A stretch of 9,878 bases of DNA from Clostridiaceae bacterium (GTDB taxonomy: Bacteria; Bacillota; Clostridia; Saccharofermentanales; DTU023), in NCBI GenBank assembly GCA_012511735.1, contig JAAZFK010000226.1, positions 1-9,878 of the forward strand, written 5' to 3'. This document shows, piece after piece, positions 1 to 5,035 of this stretch. The notes beneath the pieces are model-generated. The model saw only the letters and a list, made by a program, of their open reading frames with translations, had not been told where the DNA came from and searched no databases. The translations under genes and the position numbers were made by a program. Numbering within the stretch: position 1 is the first letter of the stretch; each line of letters starts with the position of its first letter.

Positions 1-293
1 ACCGTTTCGGGTCCGGTCAAGATTTCTTCTTCATTGAAGTCGAAGACGGACATCATGGCGTCAATGGTGCACTTGACCACCTTGCCGTCTTTGTCGACCG
101 TGACCGCCGCCGCGTAGGCCTGGGTGTCGACTTTGCCATCCATGTCTTCATCGACGTCTCTTGAATTGTAGTTGCTGAAGCCCACGCCGAAGCCGGTTTT
201 AACTCCGCCTTCAACTGGAGCGGGCGTCTTTTTGCAAGCGACTAATCCAAATGCCAGGACGGCGACGAGGATCAAAACGATTATTTTTTTCAT
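1..293 (-). CDS. Putative lipoprotein with FMN-binding-like repeat, N-terminal part only
   Basis: This is an exported lipoprotein of unknown function whose C-terminus lies beyond the left edge; 97 codons are visible. The start is the ATG at 293-291, preceded by a strong GGAGGAGGA ribosome binding site. Residues 1-20 form a lipoprotein signal: MKK, a hydrophobic stretch, then the lipobox LVAC with Cys20 as the lipidated residue. After a short KKTPAPVEGG linker comes a domain with GFGVGFSNYNSRD, an acidic DVDEDMDGK stretch, QAYAAAVTVDKDGKVVKC and TIDAMMSVFDF. From memory, this resembles secreted Clostridia lipoproteins with one or more FMN-binding-like repeats of unclear function. The residues seen do not prove flavin binding, so the functional part is inference. 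It is divergent from the 5'-nucleotidase gene and has its own consensus promoter (339-366). Confidence 0.8.
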   Translation of the reverse strand, partial: MKKIIVLILVAVLAFGLVACKKTPAPVEGGVKTGFGVGFSNYNSRDVDEDMDGKVDTQAYAAAVTVDKDGKVVKCTIDAMMSVFDFNEEEILTGPET

Positions 294-338
294 AGGAATT
301 CCTCCTCCAAATTTATGGCCAAAATTTGCCACGTATCC

Positions 339-366
339 ATTATAAATAACGAAAAGGGATTGTCAA
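339..366 (-). promoter_or_regulatory. Sigma-A-type consensus promoter for the lipoprotein gene
   Basis: On the minus strand, TTGACA (366-361) and TATAAT (344-339) are both perfect matches to the housekeeping consensus, separated by 16 bp. Transcription would start near 332, giving a leader of about 40 nt before the ATG at 293. Two perfect hexamers suggest a strongly expressed gene unless a repressor acts here. No obvious operator overlaps it. Confidence 0.8.
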
Positions 367-398
367 TCGATTCAGTCAAAATTTATCGATTAATTTTT

Positions 399-449
399 AT
401 CTATGGTAAAAAGCATAGATTTCAGGCACTGTTTTCGGCCGTCTATGCT
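399..449. repeat. Three-copy inverted repeat with two competing pairings
   Basis: The element CATAGA or its complement TCTATG occurs three times. ATCTATG (399-405) is the exact inverse of CATAGAT (414-420), with an 8-nt A-rich spacer. AGCATAGA (412-419) is also the exact inverse of TCTATGCT (442-449), with a 22-nt spacer. The middle copy can therefore pair with only one flanking copy at a time. The block lies between the divergent lipoprotein and 5'-nucleotidase genes, and its right end overlaps the proposed -10 of the latter. A regulator-binding site is the simplest reading; the function is inferred. Confidence 0.45.
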
Positions 450-454
450 ATATT
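446..454 (+). promoter_or_regulatory. Candidate extended -10 promoter for the 5'-nucleotidase gene
   Basis: TGCTATATT fits the extended -10 pattern TGnTATAAT with one mismatch in the hexamer. No convincing -35 is present at 16-18 bp, which is acceptable for an extended -10 promoter. Transcription would begin near 461. The leader would include a small CGATC/GATCG hairpin (479-492) that carries GGAG in its loop, a decoy Shine-Dalgarno-like sequence with no start codon behind it. Confidence 0.4.
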
Positions 455-504
455 TTGATGGGTAAAAAAAGAGTAGCTCGATCGGAGGATCGCCCTTCTG
501 ACGC

Positions 505-510
505 GGAGGT
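505..510 (+). promoter_or_regulatory. Ribosome binding site deciding the start of the 5'-nucleotidase
   Basis: GGAGGT sits 5 nt before the ATG at 516 but only 2 nt before an in-frame TTG at 513. The spacing favours ATG 516 as the true start, making the protein one residue shorter than a longest-ORF call. Confidence 0.7.
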
Positions 511-515
511 AGTTG

Positions 516-1991
516 ATGGATTTGAGACGACTGGTGCTTTTGCACTCAAACGACATGCACGGCGATTTTTTCGCCAAGGAAACCCACGATAAAATGGTCG
601 GCGGCATGAGTCGGCTGTCAGGCTACATCCATAAAGTCAGGGATGAGGAAGCTGACCCGGTGCTCTATGTGATCTCCGGTGACATGCTTCAGGGTTCCAT
701 CATTGACCAGGAGTATCGGGGGATCTCCACCATCCTGATCATGAACATGCTGGAACCCGATGGCGTGACTTTGGGCAACCACGAAACGGATTACGGTTTT
801 TCCCACCTTATGTTCCTTGAGCGCTGCGCCAACTTCCCCATCGTCAACGCCAATCTCTACATCAAGCCGACGGGCGCCAACCTGTTCAAGCCCTATTACA
901 TTCTTGAAGTGGACGGCATCCGGATTCTTTTCATCGGGATTGTGACGGAAGAAGTGATCGCCAAGAGCAAGAGCGAGCCCCTGATCGGCACCTTCATCAG
1001 CGTCGAGGACGCCGCGGAAGAGGTGGAATACATCTGCAACAGCTACAAGGATGTTGACATCGACCTGACGGTCCTGCTGACCCACATTGGTTTTGAGCAG
1101 GACAAGCAGCTGGCTGCCCTGCTGCCGGCGGAGATCGGTGTGGATCTGATCATCGGGGGACACAGCCACACCATGCTGGACCAGCCTGAACGCCTCAATG
1201 ATATCCTGATCGCCCAGGTGGGGACGGGGACCGAGTTCATCGGCCGCTTCGACCTGATCATCAACATGGACACCAACTCGGTTCATGATTACAGCTGGGA
1301 GGCGGTTCCCATTGACGACTCGCACTGCCCGACCGACCCGGTCATGGATGAGCTGCTGTCACGCTACCAGGAAGAGGTCGATGGCAAATACAACACGGTC
1401 ATCTGCCGCCTGCCCCACGAGATGGAACATGGCAGCCGCTTCCGGGAGACGGAGCTGGGCAATCTCTTTTCGGATATTCTCCGCTACCAGCTGGGGGTGG
1501 ATCTGGTCTTTGTCGCCTCGGGCTCCATCCGCAAGTCCAGGCTCTCCCGGCTGGTGACCCGATCCGACCTGATGGAGCTTTATCCTTTTGATGAAGCCAT
1601 GGTCAGCTTCTCGGTCACAGGCCAACGCCTGGAAGAGATGCTGAACCATCTGATGCGGACGCTCTACCGGGAAGGTTCCCGGGAATTCTACCAATGGAAC
1701 GCCGAACTTCGGGTTCAGGTGGATGATGAGGGCAGGCTGGAAGCGATCAGCTTCAAGGGAGAACCACTGGATCCTGAGGCCGATTACAGGCTGGCCATGC
1801 AGGATTACCACTATGGCATCATTGCCGATACCTTCGGCATCACCCATGAAGAGCTGGCTGACCAGGGGCGTGTACGGGTGGTCAGCACCTCGGCCCAGGA
1901 CAATGTGATTGAGTATTTTCGCACGAAAAAGATCTCCCGCGTCAGACGGGACGGCAGGATTGGTTTATCCCTGCCACTTGAAGAGCGTTAA
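516..1991 (+). CDS. Cytoplasmic metallophosphoesterase / 5'-nucleotidase (UshA-like two-domain protein)
   Basis: The protein (491 aa) has the two-domain layout of the 5'-nucleotidase/cyclic phosphodiesterase family. The N-terminal calcineurin-like domain shows the dinuclear metal motifs in order: HSNDMHGD (Asp13, His15), SGDMLQG (Asp56), LGNHETDYG (Asn88, His89), LLTHIG (His190) and IGGHSHT (His216, His218). The C-terminal 5'-nucleotidase domain shows ETELGNLFSDILRY near 311-324, VASGSIR near 334-339 and YPFDEAMVSFSVTGQRLEEM near 356-375. The usual GGDGY-like loop near the end is absent, replaced by a region around QDYHYGIIADTFG. There is no signal peptide, so unlike periplasmic UshA it should act in the cytosol, like Bacillus YunD-type proteins. 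Known relatives hydrolyse nucleotides, nucleotide sugars or cyclic nucleotides; the substrate cannot be read from the sequence. Its TAA stop overlaps the terminator of the convergent perR transcript. Confidence 0.9.
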   Translation: MDLRRLVLLHSNDMHGDFFAKETHDKMVGGMSRLSGYIHKVRDEEADPVLYVISGDMLQGSIIDQEYRGISTILIMNMLEPDGVTLGNHETDYGFSHLMFLERCANFPIVNANLYIKPTGANLFKPYYILEVDGIRILFIGIVTEEVIAKSKSEPLIGTFISVEDAAEEVEYICNSYKDVDIDLTVLLTHIGFEQDKQLAALLPAEIGVDLIIGGHSHTMLDQPERLNDILIAQVGTGTEFIGRFDLIINMDTNSVHDYSWEAVPIDDSHCPTDPVMDELLSRYQEEVDGKYNTVICRLPHEMEHGSRFRETELGNLFSDILRYQLGVDLVFVASGSIRKSRLSRLVTRSDLMELYPFDEAMVSFSVTGQRLEEMLNHLMRTLYREGSREFYQWNAELRVQVDDEGRLEAISFKGEPLDPEADYRLAMQDYHYGIIADTFGITHEELADQGRVRVVSTSAQDNVIEYFRTKKISRVRRDGRIGLSLPLEER

Positions 1992-2021
1992 AAAGCCCGA
2001 CTGTCATCCGACAGCCGGGCT
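1990..2021 (-). terminator. Intrinsic terminator of the prx-perR transcript
   Basis: AGCCCG (1994-1999) pairs with CGGGCT (2016-2021) and CTGTC (2001-2005) pairs with GACAG (2010-2014), separated by a single A/C mismatch and closed by a 4-nt loop. Read on the minus strand, the stem is followed directly by TTTTT, a good rho-independent terminator. Read on the plus strand, no T-run follows, so it serves the minus-strand operon mainly. It lies 25 nt past the perR stop. Confidence 0.8.
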
Positions 2022-2045
2022 CGGGGTGACCATTCAGGCCGGAGG

Positions 2046-2459
2046 TCAGCCGCTGTGCTTTCTTTTTTGACAGTCGCGGCAGAGGCCGCTGAAAATCACA
2101 CTGGTCCCGTGGTATTCAAGCCCGTCGGGGTCATCCGGAATGGGTTCATCCATGGGGATGTCCAGGACAGAACCACAGGACTCGCACTTGAAATGAGCGT
2201 GAAAGCCGGGCGAGGCATCGAAACGCATTTCCTTGGCTTCGACCCTGACCGCCCGGATCAGGCCTTTTTTAAGAAAAAGATTCACCGTATTGTAGACAGT
2301 CGCGCGCGAAAAGAGATGACCTTCCCGCTGTAATTCCGCGTAGATGTCATCAACCGTGGGATGATCTTCCGTTGCCACAAGGTAATCGTAGATACGCACC
2401 CTTTGACTGGAAGGATTAATCCCGTGTTCTTTCAGCAATGCGACGGTCCTCTTGCTCAT
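2046..2459 (-). CDS. perR: Fur-family peroxide-sensing repressor PerR
   Basis: PerR-type repressors bind DNA with a regulatory Fe or Mn and lose DNA binding when H2O2 oxidises the metal-ligand histidines. This 137-aa protein has family-typical length. The N-terminal winged helix carries the recognition region SRATVYNTVNLF (51-62). The candidate regulatory metal ligands match the Bacillus PerR set by position: His33, Asp81, His87, His89 and Asp100 (in SVLDI). An Asp at the last position, where Fur usually has Glu, favours PerR over Fur. The structural zinc site is intact as CESC (Cys92, Cys95) and CRDC (Cys127, Cys130). The gene starts 28 nt after the stop of the selenocysteine peroxiredoxin gene on the same strand, and PerR boxes lie upstream of that gene. 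Co-transcription and autoregulation are therefore likely. A weak AAGG precedes the ATG. Confidence 0.9.
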   Translation of the reverse strand: MSKRTVALLKEHGINPSSQRVRIYDYLVATEDHPTVDDIYAELQREGHLFSRATVYNTVNLFLKKGLIRAVRVEAKEMRFDASPGFHAHFKCESCGSVLDIPMDEPIPDDPDGLEYHGTSVIFSGLCRDCQKRKHSG

Positions 2460-2487
2460 CTGCCTTTTGTTTTCCTGTCTTTAGCCC

Positions 2488-3096
2488 TTACTTGTAGGAA
2501 TCGGCCACGGTCCAGTGATCCGCGATGTTACCAACCAGGTCGATCCCGGGTTTCAGGGTTCTGCCGCCTTCCTGCCAACCCGAGGGGGTGACTTCCCTGC
2601 CGCCCGTCTTGCGGACCAACTGGTAGGCCTTGATCTGACGGATGGCCTCGGAGACGTTCCTGCCCACCGGAGGTGTCAGGACTTCCATGGCCTGGATCAC
2701 GCCGTCGGGGTCAATGATGAAGCGGCCTCTGACATTGACGCCGGCTTCGCGGTCATAGACGCCGTAGAGTTCTCCGATGGCGCCCGAGGAGTCGGACAGC
2801 ATGGGGAAGGGGACGTCTCTGCCGGCGATTCTCGACAGCTCAACGTCATTCCAGATCTTGTGGACGAACTCGCTGTCAACTGAAATCGACAGGACCTGCA
2901 CGCCCAATTTCTCAAATTCTTCATACTTGGCTGCAACTGCAGACACCTCAGTCCCTCAGACAAAGGTAAAGTCGCCGGGATAGAAGCAAATCATCACCCA
3001 TTGACCTTTATAGTCCTCCAGTTTCACCTCTGTGAACTTCCCCTTGTGGTAAGCGCCTGCTGTAAACAAGGGTGCCTGTTTTCCTACCATTGGCAT
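2488..3096 (-). CDS. prxU: Selenocysteine-containing peroxiredoxin (AhpC/Prx1 type), UGA at codon 47
   Basis: Reading from the ATG at 3096-3094 (AGGA upstream) gives a 202-aa peroxiredoxin with one in-frame TGA at 2958-2956, codon 47. Homology runs through the TGA without a frame change: residues 34-46 read VMICFYPGDFTFV, then UGA, then GTEVSA. The catalytic signature PxxxTxxC is thus Pro40, Thr44 and UGA at the peroxidatic Cys position. Downstream are the conserved Arg123 (NVRGRFIIDPDG), VGRN (Arg146) and the C-terminal GW..G..LKPGIDLVG segment. The protein should reduce H2O2 and organic peroxides in the cytosol. Where AhpC-type enzymes have a resolving Cys (VCP), this one has VTP (Thr170). 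The only cysteine is Cys37. A SECIS-like hairpin follows the UGA. Selenocysteine peroxiredoxins are known from Eubacterium acidaminophilum (PrxU), so the class is not new. A conventional call would begin at the GTG at 2946 and lose the active site. Confidence 0.9.
2928..2958 (-). promoter_or_regulatory. Candidate bacterial SECIS element at the selenocysteine UGA
   Basis: Immediately after the UGA (2958-2956), the mRNA can fold CUGC (2942-2939) against GCAG (2934-2931) around the loop AGUU (2938-2935). Below a U/C mismatch, UG (2945-2944) pairs with CA (2929-2928). The loop starts 17 nt after the UGA and has G as its second base. As I recall the general bacterial SECIS model, the apical loop lies roughly 16-37 nt from the UGA with a G in its first two bases, so this fits. 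The stem is short, and SelB recognition is inferred. Confidence 0.55.
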
Positions 3097-3128
3097 AATG
3101 ATCGTTCCTTTCTACGTCTGTATCCCGC

Positions 3129-3146
3129 GCGCTCCCGAGGGAGCGC
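3129..3146 (-). other. Strong GC hairpin in the 5' leader of the peroxiredoxin mRNA
   Basis: GCGCTCC (3135-3129 or its complement) pairs perfectly over 7 bp with GGAGCGC around a 4-nt loop, CTCG on the minus strand. It ends about 33 nt before the peroxiredoxin ATG, downstream of the proposed transcription start. No T-run follows on either strand, so it is not a terminator. It may stabilise the 5' end of the transcript; this is inference. Confidence 0.5.
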
Positions 3147-3163
3147 AGGGAGCCTTTATGACT

Positions 3164-3178
3164 TTATAATCATTATAA
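3164..3178. promoter_or_regulatory. PerR box 1, exact consensus, centred in a 31-bp palindrome
   Basis: TTATAATCATTATAA is a perfect match to the PerR operator TTATAATnATTATAA known from Bacillus. The symmetry extends well past the box: bases 3156-3170 are the exact inverse of 3172-3186 around a central C at 3171. The box covers the proposed -10 of the peroxiredoxin promoter, so PerR binding should block transcription of prx-perR, giving peroxide induction and autoregulation. Confidence 0.85.
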
Positions 3179-3199
3179 AGTCATAATAATTATAACCAA
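3172..3199 (-). promoter_or_regulatory. Candidate promoter of the prx-perR operon
   Basis: On the minus strand, a perfect -10 TATAAT (3177-3172) lies 16 bp downstream of a weak -35 TTGGTT (3199-3194, only the TTG matching). The -10 is embedded in PerR box 1 and the spacer contains box 2, a typical repressor arrangement. Transcription would start near 3165, leaving a leader of about 70 nt. The palindrome offers other -10-like sequences, so the exact start is uncertain. Confidence 0.5.
3181..3195. promoter_or_regulatory. PerR box 2, one mismatch, in tandem with box 1
   Basis: TCATAATAATTATAA matches the 7-1-7 PerR operator at 13 of the 14 specified bases; C3182 replaces T. Its start is 17 bp from the start of box 1, with 2 bp between the boxes. 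It is the box nearer to the divergent malic enzyme gene (ATG at 3261). A plus-strand promoter candidate, ATGACT (3158-3163) and CATAAT (3182-3187) with an 18-bp spacer, would lie inside the two boxes. Confidence 0.65.
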
Positions 3200-3260
3200 T
3201 TTCATGCTACCATGAGTTTGGCTTTTCAGGCAAGCCTAAGTAAAAGCAAGGAGAACCACC

Positions 3261-4445
3261 ATGAACCAGGACAGTTACGCTCGCAGAGCCATCGAAGCCC
3301 ACGCCGCCTGGCGGGGGAAGATTGAAGTGACGCCCAGAGTCGGGGTCGCGACCCGGGAAGATTTATCGATCGCTTATACACCCGGGGTGGCGGCGCCCTG
3401 TTTGGAAATCGCGGCCGACCCCGAAAAATCCTATGACTACACCCGGCGCTGGAATCTCTGTCTGGTAGTGACGGACGGATCCGCTGTTCTGGGTCTGGGC
3501 GACATCGGCCCCGAGGCCGCCATGCCGGTCATGGAGGGAAAGTGTGTCTTGTTCAAGGCCTTCGGTGATGTGGATGCTTTCCCTTTATGCATTCGAACTC
3601 AGGATGTGGATGAATTTGTCCGGACGGTTTACCTGCTGTCAGGCAGTTTCGGAGGCATCAACCTGGAAGACATCGCGGCGCCCCGCTGTTTTGAGATCGA
3701 ACGGCGCCTGAAGGAAGTCTGCGATATCCCCATCTTTCACGACGACCAGCATGGGACTGCCGTGGTGGTACTGGCCGGCCTGATCAATGCCTTGAAGCTG
3801 ACCGGAAGAACCATGGAAGAGGCCCGCATCGTCTTCAGCGGCGCGGGGGCGGCCTCCATCGCAGTCGCCCGCCTTCTCATGGAGGCAGGTGCCCGCCATC
3901 TCATCATCTGTGACCGCCAGGGTACACTTTATCCCGGCCGGGAGGGGATGAACAGTGAGAAAGAAGCCATCGCCCACCTGACCAACCAGGAGGGGATCCG
4001 GGGAACCATGGCGGAGGCCCTCAAGGACGCGGACGTCTTCATCGGTCTGTCCGGTCCCGATGTGCTTGACCAGACCATGATCAGAGCCATGGCACCCCAG
4101 CCCGTGATTTTCGCCTGTGCCAACCCTGACCCTGAGATTGACCCGGCAGCGGCCTGGGAAGCCGGCGCCGGCCTGGTGGCGACCGGCCGTTCCGATTATC
4201 CCAACCAGATCAACAATGTGCTGGCCTTTCCCGGCATTTTCCGGGGTGCCTTCGACGCCAGGGCTTCCGACATTAACGATCAGATGAAATATGCAGCCGC
4301 CATGGCTTTGGCCGGCATGATTGACGACCGGACCCTGGCGCTTGACCGGATCCTGCCTGACGCCTCGGATCCTCTCCTGAAGGATCAGGTGGCCCGGGCG
4401 GTCTTTGACGCGGCGGTCGCCTCGGGTGTGTCCCGGCTCAAGTAG
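3261..4445 (+). CDS. Malic enzyme (oxaloacetate-decarboxylating, short bacterial type)
   Basis: This enzyme oxidatively decarboxylates L-malate to pyruvate and CO2 with NAD(P), in the cytosol, linking C4 acids to pyruvate. The 394-aa length is typical of the short bacterial form without a phosphotransacetylase domain. The malic N-terminal domain shows SIAYTPGVAAPC (catalytic Tyr39), LGLGDIGPEAAMPVMEGK (general base Lys94) and FKAFGDVDAFPLC. Metal ligands lie in NLEDIAAPRCFEIE (Glu136, Asp137) and IFHDDQHGTA (Asp161/162). The nucleotide-binding domain has FSGAGAASIAVARLL (192-206), CANPDPEI (287-294) and SDYPNQINNVLAFPG (311-325). I cannot tell NAD from NADP preference. AAGGAG lies 7 nt before the ATG. 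The gene is divergent from prx-perR and shares the region with two PerR boxes, so peroxide-responsive expression is possible but unproven. A hairpin terminator follows the stop codon. Confidence 0.93.
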   Translation: MNQDSYARRAIEAHAAWRGKIEVTPRVGVATREDLSIAYTPGVAAPCLEIAADPEKSYDYTRRWNLCLVVTDGSAVLGLGDIGPEAAMPVMEGKCVLFKAFGDVDAFPLCIRTQDVDEFVRTVYLLSGSFGGINLEDIAAPRCFEIERRLKEVCDIPIFHDDQHGTAVVVLAGLINALKLTGRTMEEARIVFSGAGAASIAVARLLMEAGARHLIICDRQGTLYPGREGMNSEKEAIAHLTNQEGIRGTMAEALKDADVFIGLSGPDVLDQTMIRAMAPQPVIFACANPDPEIDPAAAWEAGAGLVATGRSDYPNQINNVLAFPGIFRGAFDARASDINDQMKYAAAMALAGMIDDRTLALDRILPDASDPLLKDQVARAVFDAAVASGVSRLK

Positions 4446-4466
4446 AAAACCGCCCGGAGGCGGTTT
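4446..4466. terminator. Bidirectional hairpin terminator between convergent genes
   Basis: AAACCGCC (4447-4454) and GGCGGTTT (4459-4466) form a perfect 8-bp stem with a CGGA loop. It begins just past the malic enzyme stop codon. On the plus strand the stem ends in TTT. On the minus strand it ends in TTTT and lies about 30 nt beyond the stop of the 4496-4987 gene. It can therefore end both converging transcripts, although the T-runs are short. Confidence 0.65.
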
Positions 4467-4495
4467 GTCAGCAAAGAGTTGACTGTCAGTTCAAG

Positions 4496-4987
4496 TCAGG
4501 CCCAGGGGTCCTGTTCGGATGGCAGACGGATCCCCGTCACAATGCCGGGATAATCCCACAGGAACCAGGTGTCCCCTGAGGCTTTGCGTCGCAAGGTGAC
4601 CAGGCGGGGACTGTCGGCGCCCGATGAGTTGAGACGCAGACGCCTGAATTCGTCGCTTTCTGCCGGAATCGGATCCGGCTGGATTTCAAGGGTCCAGGGC
4701 TGATCCGGTGTGTAATTGTTGTCCGGCCTGGCGCCGACAAAGTAGGAGTCGGGCAGGTAGGGTTTATCCATGAGCCGGTCGCGGATGAATTGCTGATCGC
4801 GAACCGATAAGGGGCGGGGGCCGTGCAGGACATTCAGGGCCGCCAGGCCTGCCTCACGTTCTTTGACGTAGAGCCCGAGCGCGACGATGAGAAGGGCGGC
4901 GGTGCCTTGCGGCTCCTTCATCATGTCCTCAGCCAGAGGCATGAATTGGTCCAGGTTTTCAGGCAGGGATGGGAAGCTGATGGTCAT
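4496..4987 (-). CDS. Conserved small protein of unknown function (possibly DUF6935)
   Basis: The 163-aa soluble protein has no signal peptide, membrane segment or cysteine. It has the features of a family found in Firmicutes: a helical N-terminal half with GTAALLIVALGLYVKEREAG (28-47) and LNVLHGPRPLSVRDQQFIRD (51-70), then YLPDSYFVGARPDNNYTPDQP (77-97). A beta-rich C-terminal half follows with SSGADSPRLVTLRRK (121-135), TWFLWDYPGI (140-149) and IRLPSEQDPWA at the end. I believe this matches DUF6935, but that assignment is from memory. No catalytic motif is evident. A strong AAGGAG lies 7 nt before the ATG. The gene begins 48 nt after the DHHW gene stop with no terminator between, so it may be the last gene of that cluster. 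Confidence 0.75.
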   Translation of the reverse strand: MTISFPSLPENLDQFMPLAEDMMKEPQGTAALLIVALGLYVKEREAGLAALNVLHGPRPLSVRDQQFIRDRLMDKPYLPDSYFVGARPDNNYTPDQPWTLEIQPDPIPAESDEFRRLRLNSSGADSPRLVTLRRKASGDTWFLWDYPGIVTGIRLPSEQDPWA

Positions 4988-5035
4988 AAAGGATCTCCTT
5001 ATTTCTCATTTCGATCAGTCTATCACGTGAGCCTT

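Noticed and set aside
618..1325. Minus-strand 235-aa open frame antisense to the 5'-nucleotidase
   Set aside because: It overlaps a clear enzyme gene with all its motifs, has no recognisable motif or ribosome binding site of its own, and reflects GC-biased codon use on the opposite strand.
2488..2946. A 152-aa protein starting with GTG at 2946 as the true peroxiredoxin
   Set aside because: It lacks the whole N-terminal catalytic region, which is present in the same frame upstream of the TGA, and it has no ribosome binding site at the GTG. The full 202-aa reading with Sec47 is better.
2488..3096. The peroxiredoxin as a pseudogene with a nonsense mutation
   Set aside because: The single stop is exactly at the peroxidatic Cys codon and is TGA, not TAA or TAG. 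The rest of the frame is intact, a hairpin follows, and the operators are well kept. Random decay would not pick that codon.
3129..3146. Hairpin upstream of prx as a terminator or attenuator
   Set aside because: No T-run follows on either strand and no alternative anti-hairpin is evident.
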